A DNA stretch of 53,724 nucleotides from Bacteroidota bacterium (lineage in GTDB: Bacteria; Bacteroidota; Bacteroidia; Bacteroidales; VadinHA17), in NCBI GenBank assembly GCA_016718875.1, contig JADKBL010000035.1, forward strand, positions 1 through 53,724. Reading direction: 5' to 3'. The position numbers and the translations under genes are program-made. Each line of letters begins with the position of its first letter. Position 1 is the first letter of the stretch. The notes under the pieces were generated by a model, which was not told where the DNA came from, ran no database searches, and saw only the letters and a list, made by a program, of their open reading frames with translations. This document shows, piece by piece, positions 42,325 through 50,800 of this stretch.

Positions 42325-45294
42325 ATGACCTTCATAGACGGTATCCTGGATATTCAGAAATATGACTTTACCGATACTTCCTTCGATCTTCTCATGCATA
42401 AGAGAATACACCGTGTTCTTATAATATGCAGTAATTATGATAATTACATGCTCGAAGAAGATGGAAGGATCGATGAGCAGATTTTCAATGAGTACGCCTC
42501 CCTTAACCTGCGTTATCCCCCGACATTTGTTCAGACAGACAATGAGGAAGCGGCATTCAAAATTCTGAGTGAGGGCAATATTGATCTTGTTATTTCCATG
42601 CTCAGCCTGAAGGGCTCTGATGTCTTTGGTCTTGCTAAACGGATTAAGGAGAAATACGAAAGTATCCCGATTGTTGTATTGACCTATTTTTCCAGGGAAG
42701 TATCAATGAGGCTCGAAGGAGAGGACCTCAGCGCTATAGATTATGTCTTCTGCTGGCTTGGAGATGCATCACTCATCCTTGCAATTATCAAACTGATAGA
42801 GGACAAGATGAATGCTGAAAATGATATTGATAATATAGGCGTTCAGGCTATTATTCTTGTTGAGAACTCAATCAGGTATATTTCTCTCTATCTGCCAAAC
42901 ATATACAGGATCATTCTGATGCAATCGCTCGATTTTCAGAGGGAAGCTCTTAATGAACATCAGCGGATGCTGAAAATGAGGGGACGGCCAAAAATTCTAC
43001 TGGCCAGTAATTTCAATGATGCGCTTGCACTTTATTATAAGTATAAATACAATGTACTGGGAGTAATCTCAGATATCAGTTACAAGAGGGACGGACTGCC
43101 TGATGAATATGCAGGTATTGAGCTTTGCAAGGTCGTTATGGCTGATGACGATAAGGTGCCTTTCCTTCTTCAGTCTTCAAATATATCGCATAAAAAAGCT
43201 GCAGAGGAGATGGGAGCAGGGTTTATAAACAAATACTCGAAATCACTCTCTCTCGAACTTCGCAACTTTATAATCCAGAATCTGGCATTTGGTCCTTTCG
43301 TGTTCAGGAACCCTGATACAATGGAGCCGATTGCCATAGCCACGGACCTCCAGAGCCTTCAACAGAAGTTGCTCACAATACCTGACAGCTCACTGGAATA
43401 CCATGCATCCCGGAATCATTTCTCCAAATGGCTGAATGCAAGGGCTTTGTTCCCGGTTGCACAGATGTTCAAATACATCCGGAAGGAAGATTTTGAGACA
43501 ATGGACGAGATGAGGAGATTCCTATATGTTGCAATCTCAAGTTTCAGGCTCGGAAAAGGACGGGGTGTTATTGCAAAGTTCGACAAGGCAAGCTTTGATG
43601 AGTACCAGATTTTTTCACGTATAGGAGAGGGCTCCATCGGAGGAAAGGCACGCGGACTTGCATTCATAAACAGGATCATAAAGAATAACAAGCTTTTCAA
43701 TAAATTCCCGGATGTCATAATCACAATACCCCGGACCGTGGTTCTGAGCACCGATATTTTTGATGAGTTCATGGAGCAGAATAACCTCTATTCAGTTGCT
43801 CTTTCAGACCTTTCAGATAATGAAATTCTTAACAGATTCATTAATGCTGAACTTCCGGGGCATGTCTACCAGGATTTTTATGCATTTCTGGCAGTTTCCA
43901 GAAACTTTCCAATAGCTGTGCGTTCATCCAGTAAGCTGGAAGATTCACATTATCAGCCATTTGCTGGAATATACTCCACTTATATGATACCGCGCCTTGC
44001 AGATAACAAGATGATGGTTAAGATGCTCTCAGATGCTATAAAGGAAGTTTATGCATCGGTATATTACAAAAGCAGCAAGGCGTACATGACAGCCACTGCA
44101 AATGTGATAGACGAGGAAAAAATGGGCATAATACTCCAGGAAGTATGCGGTACAAGGCATGGCGATATATATTATCCAACCTTATCAGGAGTTGCCAGGT
44201 CAATAAATTATTACCCTATCGGATCGGAAAAGGCTGCTGATGGAATTGTGAATATAGCATTTGGCCTGGGTAAGCTGATAGTTGAAGGCGGATTGTCATT
44301 ACGCTTTTCGCCCAAGTATCCAAAGAAGATACTTCAGCTTTCAACACCTGAATCGGCATTACGTGATACCCAGAAGGTTTTCTGTGCGCTTGATCTCAAT
44401 GTAAACAGCTTCATCCCATCAACTGATGACGGAGTTAACATACTTAAAATAGATATTAAGGATGCTAATAATGATCCGGCAATGAAGTTTGTGGCATCAA
44501 CATATGACAGGGTCAATCATATGCTTCGCGACGGGATCACTCATTCAGGCAAGCGTGTTATTTCATTCACAAACATATTACAGCATAAAACCTTCCCTCT
44601 TGCCGAAATCCTAAGCACACTCCTCGAACTTGGACAGCGGGAGATGAATAATCCTGTGGAGATTGAGTTTGCCGCAAACCTCGAGACACCTCCGGGCACT
44701 CCTAAAATTTTCAGCTTCCTTCAGATAAGGCCGATTGTACATAATGAGGAGACCTCAAATATTAACCTTGGTAATATCAGGCCGGAGAATACAATTGTCT
44801 ATTCCGAATCTGCACTTGGTAATGGGTCATTCAAAGGAATATATGATCTTGTATATGTGAGGCCCGAATCATTCAATGCGGCAAATAACAAGAATGTTGC
44901 TACGGAGATCGAGAGTATAAACTCACAATTTGTTAAACAGGGAACCGGATATGTTTTGGTTGGTCCCGGTAGATGGGGCTCATCAGATCCATGGCTTGGG
45001 ATACCGGTGATTTGGCCTCAGATTTCTGCCGCAAGGATAATTATTGAATCGGGCCTGAAGAATTACAGAATTGATCCCAGCCAGGGAACCCACTTTTTCC
45101 AGAATCTTACCTCATTCCGTGTAGGTTATTTTACAATTAACCCATACATAAATGAGGGGTCATATGATGTGGAGTACCTTAACTCTCTCGGGGCGGTTTA
45201 TGAAAACAGTTACATCAGGCATGTAAGGTTCGAAAACCCGCTCGAAATAATGATTGACGGAAGAAAGCATAAGGGAGTAATTTTGAAACCATGA
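42325..45294 (+). CDS. Receiver-like domains fused to PEP-synthase-type ATP-grasp domain
   Basis: The protein is 989 residues and carries no signal peptide. Residues about 30-160 resemble a receiver domain, but the phosphoacceptor place in IDLVISMLSLKGSD holds Met and not Asp. Residues about 222-325 form a second receiver that keeps the Asp (VISDISYKRDG), a hydroxyl residue (LLQSSN) and the Lys (FINKYSKSL). The PPDK/PEP-synthase N-terminal ATP-binding fold follows: IGEGSIGGKARGLAF near 433, FPIAVRSSSKLEDSHYQPFA near 531 and LQIRPI near 800. No phosphohistidine (TSHAA) domain or C-terminal PEP-binding barrel is present. An extra C-terminal domain has VGPGRWGSSDPWLGIPV near 882. It could be a phosphotransferase or sensor controlled by phosphorylation. 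It stands alone after the korAB terminator. Confidence 0.8.
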   Translation: MTFIDGILDIQKYDFTDTSFDLLMHKRIHRVLIICSNYDNYMLEEDGRIDEQIFNEYASLNLRYPPTFVQTDNEEAAFKILSEGNIDLVISMLSLKGSDVFGLAKRIKEKYESIPIVVLTYFSREVSMRLEGEDLSAIDYVFCWLGDASLILAIIKLIEDKMNAENDIDNIGVQAIILVENSIRYISLYLPNIYRIILMQSLDFQREALNEHQRMLKMRGRPKILLASNFNDALALYYKYKYNVLGVISDISYKRDGLPDEYAGIELCKVVMADDDKVPFLLQSSNISHKKAAEEMGAGFINKYSKSLSLELRNFIIQNLAFGPFVFRNPDTMEPIAIATDLQSLQQKLLTIPDSSLEYHASRNHFSKWLNARALFPVAQMFKYIRKEDFETMDEMRRFLYVAISSFRLGKGRGVIAKFDKASFDEYQIFSRIGEGSIGGKARGLAFINRIIKNNKLFNKFPDVIITIPRTVVLSTDIFDEFMEQNNLYSVALSDLSDNEILNRFINAELPGHVYQDFYAFLAVSRNFPIAVRSSSKLEDSHYQPFAGIYSTYMIPRLADNKMMVKMLSDAIKEVYASVYYKSSKAYMTATANVIDEEKMGIILQEVCGTRHGDIYYPTLSGVARSINYYPIGSEKAADGIVNIAFGLGKLIVEGGLSLRFSPKYPKKILQLSTPESALRDTQKVFCALDLNVNSFIPSTDDGVNILKIDIKDANNDPAMKFVASTYDRVNHMLRDGITHSGKRVISFTNILQHKTFPLAEILSTLLELGQREMNNPVEIEFAANLETPPGTPKIFSFLQIRPIVHNEETSNINLGNIRPENTIVYSESALGNGSFKGIYDLVYVRPESFNAANNKNVATEIESINSQFVKQGTGYVLVGPGRWGSSDPWLGIPVIWPQISAARIIIESGLKNYRIDPSQGTHFFQNLTSFRVGYFTINPYINEGSYDVEYLNSLGAVYENSYIRHVRFENPLEIMIDGRKHKGVILKP

Positions 45295-45343
45295 TCAGAA
45301 GAGTTTATTAGTGATCAAAAGAGACTGTCTCATAATGGCGATT

Positions 45344-45424
45344 TTACCCCCAAACCCCCCAAGTGGGGCTTTCAAATCAGCTGATTTTTTATAAGTCCCC
45401 CCTGGGGGATTTCGGGGTGGATTT
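45344..45424. repeat. C-run/G-run intergenic inverted repeat
   Basis: TTACCCCCAAACCCCCCAAG and GGGGCTTTCAAAT at the left are answered by AAGTCCCCCCTGGGGGATTT and CGGGGTGGATTTAG at the right. CAGCTGATTTTTTAT lies in the centre. One arm of this family is at 38296. The element lies directly after the ATP-grasp gene and might serve as its terminator. Confidence 0.65.
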
Positions 45425-45483
45425 AGAAAAAGAAGCTTATGAGGCATCCTTAGCAAATTAAGTATTATTGATAATTTTATAAT

Positions 45484-45885
45484 ATGGAAACAAGAACAAA
45501 ATATCTTGGAGATCTCAGGACTGAAATGCTTCATGTCAGATCAGGCAAAGCAGTTATTACAGATGCTCCGGTTGATAACAAAGGCAAAGGTGAATATTTT
45601 TCACCAACCGATCTTGTAGCATCAGCACTTGGAAGCTGCATATTCACTATTATGGGAATTGCTGCACGGGAACATGGGTTTTCTATCGACGGAACTTCAT
45701 GCAGTATTACAAAGATCATGAATGATTCCCCCCGAAAAATCGGTGAGATAAAGATCGAATTTAATCTTAGCAATAACAGCTATTCCGATAAGCAGAAGAA
45801 GATCCTGGAATATTGCGTAAAGACATGTCCTGTTGCCTTGTCTTTACACGAGTCAGTTATTCAGAATATTACCCTGAAGTTCTGA
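45484..45885 (+). CDS. OsmC/Ohr-family protein
   Basis: The protein is 133 residues. The two redox cysteines are in ALGSCIFTIMGI and VKTCPVALSLHESV. The substrate-side strand SPTDLVASALGSC is the family hallmark. OsmC proteins reduce organic peroxides or lipid hydroperoxides. It stands alone, convergent with fabD, and precedes the region with superoxide dismutase by about 4 kb. Confidence 0.9.
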   Translation: METRTKYLGDLRTEMLHVRSGKAVITDAPVDNKGKGEYFSPTDLVASALGSCIFTIMGIAAREHGFSIDGTSCSITKIMNDSPRKIGEIKIEFNLSNNSYSDKQKKILEYCVKTCPVALSLHESVIQNITLKF

Positions 45886-45946
45886 TGTGATTATCGCCGC
45901 GGCCACACAGTCTTTCCTGACATCAGACCTGCATGAAATCAGACAA

Positions 45947-46828
45947 TTATATTACAGCACCTTCGGTTATTGCGTCTTTGTTTACCTTCTTAATAAGTCC
46001 CTGAAGTACATTACCCGGACCAACTTCCACAAATGAAGTGGCTCCTCCGGCTATCATATTTATTACGCTCTGTGTCCAGCGGACAGGGGAGGTAAGCTGA
46101 AGTACAAGGTTGGATTTTATTTCCTCAGGATCAGTGCATGGTTTAGCATTAACATTCTGATAAACAGGGCATACAGGATTATTAAAAAAAGTACTCCTTA
46201 TTGCCTGCTCCAGTTCAATCCTTGCAGATTCCATTACCGGAGAATGAAATGCACCGCCAACCGCAAGCTTAATCGCCCTCTTTGCACCTTTTGCCTTGAG
46301 CATTTCAATTGCTTTATCAATACCTTCATTCGATCCTGATATAACTATTTGTCCCGGGCTGTTATAATTTGCAGGCACCACAACTTCGCTTATTGATTCA
46401 CAAACCTCTTCCACTATTTTATCATCGAGACCAAGTATTGCAGCCATTGTAGAAGGAGTCATCTCACAAGCCTTTTGCATAGCCTGAGCTCTTTTAGAAA
46501 CAAGTCGCAGTCCGTCTTCAAAGGAGAGGGTTTTATTGGCAACAAGTGCAGAGAATTCACCAAGTGAATGTCCTGCTACCATGTCAGGTCTGAAAGAATC
46601 GCCAAGTACAGCAGCAAGAATTGTTGAATGCAGGAAGATAGCAGGCTGAGTTACCTTTGTCTGCCTGAGGTCCTCATCAGTACCTCCAAACATTAAATCG
46701 GTAATTCTGAATTCCAGGATCTCATTTGCTGTATTAAACATTTTGGTTGCAACAGCTGATTTTTCATACAGATCTTTGCCCATACCCGGAAACTGGGCAC
46801 CCTGACCGGGAAATACATAAGCTTTCAT
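45947..46828 (-). CDS. fabD: Malonyl-CoA:acyl-carrier-protein transacylase
   Basis: The protein is 293 residues. PGQGAQFPGMGKDLYEKS begins the protein, the active serine is in VAGHSLGEFSALVA, and the histidine is in VGGAFHSPVM. ILGLDDKIVEEV and VEVGPGNVLQGL complete the pattern. It loads malonate on ACP for fatty-acid synthesis. It is 45 bp after folE and is probably the third gene of the queD-folE-fabD transcript. Confidence 0.95.
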   Translation of the reverse strand: MKAYVFPGQGAQFPGMGKDLYEKSAVATKMFNTANEILEFRITDLMFGGTDEDLRQTKVTQPAIFLHSTILAAVLGDSFRPDMVAGHSLGEFSALVANKTLSFEDGLRLVSKRAQAMQKACEMTPSTMAAILGLDDKIVEEVCESISEVVVPANYNSPGQIVISGSNEGIDKAIEMLKAKGAKRAIKLAVGGAFHSPVMESARIELEQAIRSTFFNNPVCPVYQNVNAKPCTDPEEIKSNLVLQLTSPVRWTQSVINMIAGGATSFVEVGPGNVLQGLIKKVNKDAITEGAVI

Positions 46829-46873
46829 AATCGGAGTAATGAATATAAGGTTGAATTAATATGTAAGAAGTTT

Positions 46874-47521
46874 TTAATGGAGCTTTGTTCCTATCAGATG
46901 AACAAACTCCTCGCGTGTATTCAGATGCTCCAGGAATATTCCGGTAAAGGCTGAAGTTGTTGTTACCGAGTTCTGCTTCTGTACTCCCCTGATCTGCATG
47001 CACATATGCTGTGCTTCAATTACTACTGCCACTCCAAGAGGTTTCAGTGTATCCTGAATACAATTTCTGATCTGAGTGGTAAGCCGTTCCTGTACCTGAA
47101 GCCTTCTGGAAAATGCCTCAACCACCCTTGCAATCTTGCTTAATCCTGTAATATAGCCATCGGGGATATATGCAACATGTGCTTTTCCGAAGAATGGCAG
47201 CATGTGATGTTCGCACATTGAGTATATATCAATATCCTTGACAATTACCATTTGTTTGTACTCCTCCTTGAACATTGCCGATTTCAGAATTTCTTCGGCA
47301 TTCATGTTATACCCCATTGTAAGGAAATTCATGGCTTTAGCTACTCTGACAGGGGTTCTCAGTAGTCCCTCTCTTGTAGGATCTTCACCGATAAGTTCCA
47401 GTACCCTGCGGTAAATTGTTGACATCTCTTCAATATTTTCAGCATTCCAGGTCTCAATCTTGTTGTATCCGCCAGGGACCAAACCTGAGCCGTCATTTAC
47501 TTTTTCGATTGTATCAGCCAT
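46874..47521 (-). CDS. folE: GTP cyclohydrolase I
   Basis: The protein is 215 residues. Zinc-site residues are in YSMCEHHMLPFFGKAHVAY and in AQHMCMQIRGVQ. GLSKIARVVEAFSRRLQVQE, RLTTQI and VTTTSAFTG are family blocks. It makes dihydroneopterin triphosphate from GTP, for folate or, through QueD, for queuosine. The start codon overlaps the queD stop by 8 bp, so translation is coupled. Confidence 0.96.
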   Translation of the reverse strand: MADTIEKVNDGSGLVPGGYNKIETWNAENIEEMSTIYRRVLELIGEDPTREGLLRTPVRVAKAMNFLTMGYNMNAEEILKSAMFKEEYKQMVIVKDIDIYSMCEHHMLPFFGKAHVAYIPDGYITGLSKIARVVEAFSRRLQVQERLTTQIRNCIQDTLKPLGVAVVIEAQHMCMQIRGVQKQNSVTTTSAFTGIFLEHLNTREEFVHLIGTKLH

Positions 47522-47924
47522 AATACTCTATTGAATTATTTTCGGTTTCCGCAATTTTGATGCAATGAAGTAAAGCTCCATCTATTTCAATATGCGGTTT
47601 CAATTCATTCCATATTGCAACAGCAAGATTTTCAGTAGTGGCAATTTTGCCTTTCATGAAATCCACATCAAGATTGATATTTTTGTGGTCGAGTTTTTCA
47701 ATAATCCTCTCCTGTATAATTAGCTTGAGTGTGTTTATATTAACGACAAAACCATGTTCATCTGAAACATTCCCTTTCACGGTTACCCAGAGTATGTAGT
47801 TGTGCCCGTGCCAGTTGGGATTTGAACATTTCCCGAAAACCTTTTTGTTCTTATCGTCAGGCCAGTCTTCCCTGAACATCCTGTGTGCAGCACAGAATCT
47901 TTCCCTGCGTGTTAGATAAATCAT
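47514..47924 (-). CDS. queD: 6-carboxytetrahydropterin synthase / 6-pyruvoyl-tetrahydropterin synthase
   Basis: The protein is 136 residues from MIYLTRRERF; an ATG four codons earlier (47936) is also possible. Zinc ligands and the catalytic region are FCAAHRMF and KCSNPNWHGHNYIL, followed by TTENLAVAIW and the glutamate in IAETENNSIEYYG. It acts on the product of FolE, whose gene overlaps its end. This coupling supports a supply of pterin precursor, probably for queuosine tRNA modification. queE and queC are not in the window. Confidence 0.9.
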   Translation of the reverse strand: MIYLTRRERFCAAHRMFREDWPDDKNKKVFGKCSNPNWHGHNYILWVTVKGNVSDEHGFVVNINTLKLIIQERIIEKLDHKNINLDVDFMKGKIATTENLAVAIWNELKPHIEIDGALLHCIKIAETENNSIEYYG

Positions 47925-47957
47925 ACTGCAGTACATTTATAATGCAATATTAACCAT

Positions 47958-47965
47958 TAATTTTG
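47958..47965 (+). promoter_or_regulatory. Candidate -7 box for mqnB
   Basis: TAATTTTG matches TAnnTTTG, 62 bp before the mqnB start, in the gap to the divergent queD gene. No clean -33 element is seen. Confidence 0.35.
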
Positions 47966-48027
47966 ATCTTTGTGACCGGTAAAAGCAATATATTTAACAG
48001 ACTCTTACAGTTATCACCGAATTAACT

Positions 48028-48711
48028 ATGTCACTTAAAGTATTATTCATCACCAGTACAGATACTGAAGCCGCAGCTTTAAAAAATGTTCGTGGAATGA
48101 AACAGGTGAAGGATAAATTCAATTCAGGCTCCCTTGAGATTGAGCTTCTGATTGGAGGTGTTGGTGCAATATCAACAGCATGGAACATGTCGCAATGGCT
48201 TGCCGTAAACATGAAACCTGACCTTGCGATAAATGTAGGTATTGCAGGTAGTTACAGGGAGGAATTTCCTGTTGGCAGCGTAGTTATGCCAGTAACAGAT
48301 TGTTTTGCAGATGCCGGAATTGAGGACGGAGACAAATTTATTACGCTTTATGAAGCAGGTCTGGCCGGGAAAGATGAATTCCCTTTCCGGAATGGATTGC
48401 TGCATTCTGAAAACAGGTATTGTGAAGAACTCCGTGAAATACTGAACACAGTTGATGCAATTACTGTTAATACTGCTACAGGCTCGGAGAAAACAAAGAA
48501 ACGGCTTATCCTGAAATTTAATCCCGGAATTGAGACTATGGAGGGAGCTGCTTTCTTTTATATATGTGCAAGAGAGAGAATACCGTTCGTTGCCATCAGA
48601 TCAGTTTCAAATATGGTAGAAAAGCGTGACAGGGATAAGTGGAACATCCCGCTTGCTATTGATAATCTGACATTTGCACTTGAAAAAGTATTTAAGAAAC
48701 TTAACAGGTAA
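48028..48711 (+). CDS. mqnB: Futalosine hydrolase
   Basis: The protein is 227 residues of the nucleoside-phosphorylase fold. GGVGAISTAWNMSQWLAVNM and LAINVGIAGSY line the substrate site, and ETMEGAAFFYICARERIPF carries the conserved Met-Glu pair. IRSVSNMVEKRDRDKWN is typical of MqnB rather than of MTA/SAH nucleosidase. It cleaves futalosine to dehypoxanthine futalosine in the alternative menaquinone route. mqnD follows one base after its stop. Confidence 0.88.
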   Translation: MSLKVLFITSTDTEAAALKNVRGMKQVKDKFNSGSLEIELLIGGVGAISTAWNMSQWLAVNMKPDLAINVGIAGSYREEFPVGSVVMPVTDCFADAGIEDGDKFITLYEAGLAGKDEFPFRNGLLHSENRYCEELREILNTVDAITVNTATGSEKTKKRLILKFNPGIETMEGAAFFYICARERIPFVAIRSVSNMVEKRDRDKWNIPLAIDNLTFALEKVFKKLNR

Positions 48712-48712
48712 T

Positions 48713-49549
48713 ATGAAACTAACACTTGGCTTTTCGCCATGCCCGAATGATACTTTTATTTTTGATGCAATGGTGCATGGAAGAATTGATACAGAAGGTA
48801 TTGAATTCGAATACTTTCTGGCTGATGTTGAGGAGCTCAACCAGAGGGCAATGGCTTCGGAGGTTGACATTACCAAGATAAGTTTTCATGCCTATGCCTA
48901 TGTTGCTTCGGACTACCTGATACTCGATTCCGGCAGCGCCCTGGGGAGAGGCAATGGCCCCTTGCTGATCAGCAAGCACCCTCTTGATGTTTCTGATCTC
49001 CCGCTGAAAAGGATAGCTATACCCGGCAAATACACAACAGCGAATCTGCTTTTTAGCATAGCCTGGCCTGATGCTGTTAACAAAACCGAATATTTGTTTT
49101 CCGACATTGAAAATGGATTGCTGCGTGAAGAAGTTGATGCCGGTCTTATCATACATGAGACCCGTTTCACTTTTGAGAAGCGGGGATTAATTAAGATTGC
49201 TGATATGGGTGAGTACTGGGAGAATCTTACAGGTAAGCCTATTCCACTTGGTGCAATTGTAATAAAAAGGTCGGTACCAGAGGAGATGGCTCTTAAGGTT
49301 AACAGGATTTTAAGACGAAGTCTTGAATATGCCATGAAGGATTCTACGGCATCATATGAATTTGTTTCCGGTCATGCAAGAGAAATGGATCGTGCCGTAA
49401 TGGACAGTCATATAAAGCTTTATGTTAACGAATTCACACTTAATCTGGGTAAGGAAGGTAAAGATGCCGTTAGAAGTCTCTTTAGTATAGCTTCTGATAA
49501 AAGAGTGATTCCTTCTGTTCCCGGTAGGATTTTCTTGTTGCCGGATTAG
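48713..49549 (+). CDS. mqnD: 1,4-dihydroxy-6-naphthoate synthase
   Basis: The protein is 278 residues from MKLTLGFSP; an upstream in-frame ATG at 48674 lies inside mqnB and adds 13 residues foreign to the family. LGFSPCPNDTFIFDAMVHG begins the periplasmic-binding-like fold, with FLADVEELNQRAM, ITKISFHAYAY and LGRGNGPLLIS after it. It makes 1,4-dihydroxy-6-naphthoate from cyclic dehypoxanthine futalosine. With mqnB it shows menaquinone synthesis by the futalosine pathway. The other genes (mqnA, C and E) are not in the window. Confidence 0.92.
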   Translation: MKLTLGFSPCPNDTFIFDAMVHGRIDTEGIEFEYFLADVEELNQRAMASEVDITKISFHAYAYVASDYLILDSGSALGRGNGPLLISKHPLDVSDLPLKRIAIPGKYTTANLLFSIAWPDAVNKTEYLFSDIENGLLREEVDAGLIIHETRFTFEKRGLIKIADMGEYWENLTGKPIPLGAIVIKRSVPEEMALKVNRILRRSLEYAMKDSTASYEFVSGHAREMDRAVMDSHIKLYVNEFTLNLGKEGKDAVRSLFSIASDKRVIPSVPGRIFLLPD

Positions 49550-49569
49550 TCTTAGTGGCCGGAATATTG

Positions 49570-49577
49570 TAAATTTG
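49570..49577 (+). promoter_or_regulatory. Candidate -7 box for sodB
   Basis: TAAATTTG matches TAnnTTTG, 57 bp before the superoxide dismutase start. No TTG stands at the best distance. Confidence 0.4.
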
Positions 49578-49634
49578 AACTTTGGTTCTTATCATTTGTT
49601 TAAATGATTAGTATTAACTTTAATCATAGAAATC

Positions 49635-50210
49635 ATGGCATTTGAACTTCCGAAACTTCCGTACAAGATGAATTCACTTGTTCCTTTCATTAGTGAAGAG
49701 ACTCTTGATTATCATTATGGCAAACATCATCAGACATATGTGACTAACCTGAATGGACTTATCCCGGGTACTGAGTTTGAAAAAGCTGATCTCGAGACAA
49801 TAATCAAAAAAGCTGAAGGAGGTATTTATAACAATGCAGCCCAGGTGTGGAACCATACCTTCTATTTTGAAACTTTTTCAAAAGACCCCAGGAAGGTGCC
49901 ATCAGGTGTTGTCGCTGATGCAATAAATGCATCATTCGGATCATTTGATTCTTTTAAAGAGCAGTTCAATAAAGCAGCAGCAACTCTTTTTGGAGCAGGC
50001 TGGGCATGGCTCGTCAGAAAAGAAGACGGAACTCTGCAGATTGTTCAGGAATCAAATGCCGGAAATCCTTTACGTAAAGGGCTTAAGCCTCTTATGACCT
50101 GTGATGTCTGGGAACATGCATATTATATTGATTACAGGAACAAAAGGCCTGATTACATTAAGTCGTTCTGGGAAATCCTCGACTGGGAAATTGTAGCAGG
50201 CAGATATTAA
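49635..50210 (+). CDS. sodB: Iron/manganese superoxide dismutase
   Basis: The protein is 191 residues without a signal peptide. The metal ligands are in LDYHYGKHHQTYV (His), VWNHTFYFE (His), and DVWEHAYYIDYRN (Asp and His). FGAGWAWLVRKEDG is the typical core. It removes superoxide in the cytoplasm, in keeping with an anaerobe that meets oxygen. Whether Fe or Mn is used cannot be read with confidence. It is followed 11 bp later by a nitroreductase. Confidence 0.95.
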   Translation: MAFELPKLPYKMNSLVPFISEETLDYHYGKHHQTYVTNLNGLIPGTEFEKADLETIIKKAEGGIYNNAAQVWNHTFYFETFSKDPRKVPSGVVADAINASFGSFDSFKEQFNKAAATLFGAGWAWLVRKEDGTLQIVQESNAGNPLRKGLKPLMTCDVWEHAYYIDYRNKRPDYIKSFWEILDWEIVAGRY

Positions 50211-50221
50211 AAATATTGTGT

Positions 50222-50794
50222 ATGAACATTAAGGAACTGGTAACAAAAAACCGCAGTTACCGGCGGTTTGATGAAGAGTATATTATTGAATATAAAACTC
50301 TTGAAAGCCTTATTAACCTTGCAAGGCTGTCTGCTTCAGGAGCAAACAGACAGCCTCTTAAGTTTCTTCTTTGCAACACCACTGATGTTTGTGAAAAGAT
50401 TTTTCCGACCCTCTCCTGGGCAGGATATCTTACTGAGTGGCCAGGCCCGGTAAAAGGTGAAAGGCCAACAGCTTATATCATAATCCTTGGTGATAAGAAA
50501 ATTGCCGAATCATTCGGAATTGATCATGGCATTGCTGCCCAGAGTATTATGCTGGGAGCTACTGAAGCAGGAATTGGTGGTTGCATGATTTCTTCCATTA
50601 AAAGGGATGATCTTATGGAGGAGCTTAATATTCCTGAAAATCTTGAGATACTGATTGTCCTGGCACTTGGCAAACCTGCTGAAAAGGTTGTAGTTGATGA
50701 GGCTAAGGAGGGTGATATAAAATACTGGAGAGATCCTTCCAAGACTCATCATGTTCCCAAAAGGAGCCTTAATGAGTTGATATATAAGTTATAA
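50222..50794 (+). CDS. Nitroreductase-family FMN oxidoreductase
   Basis: The protein is 190 residues from the ATG at 50222; a TTG two codons before it also opens the frame. The flavin-site arginines are in NRSYRRFDEEY, ARLSASGANRQPLKFLL holds the S-xx-N-xQPW-type motif (here NRQPLK), and GATEAGIGGCMISSIKR is the second flavin contact. Such enzymes reduce nitro or quinone compounds or modify flavins. It is transcribed with sodB, with 11 bp between, and 6 bp before the next gene, so a role in redox defence is suggested. Confidence 0.87.
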   Translation: MNIKELVTKNRSYRRFDEEYIIEYKTLESLINLARLSASGANRQPLKFLLCNTTDVCEKIFPTLSWAGYLTEWPGPVKGERPTAYIIILGDKKIAESFGIDHGIAAQSIMLGATEAGIGGCMISSIKRDDLMEELNIPENLEILIVLALGKPAEKVVVDEAKEGDIKYWRDPSKTHHVPKRSLNELIYKL

Positions 50795-50800
50795 ACCTTA

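Noticed and set aside
48719..49335. Two overlapping minus-strand open frames of about 140 codons
   Set aside because: They are shadows of mqnD, whose plus-strand frame is well supported.
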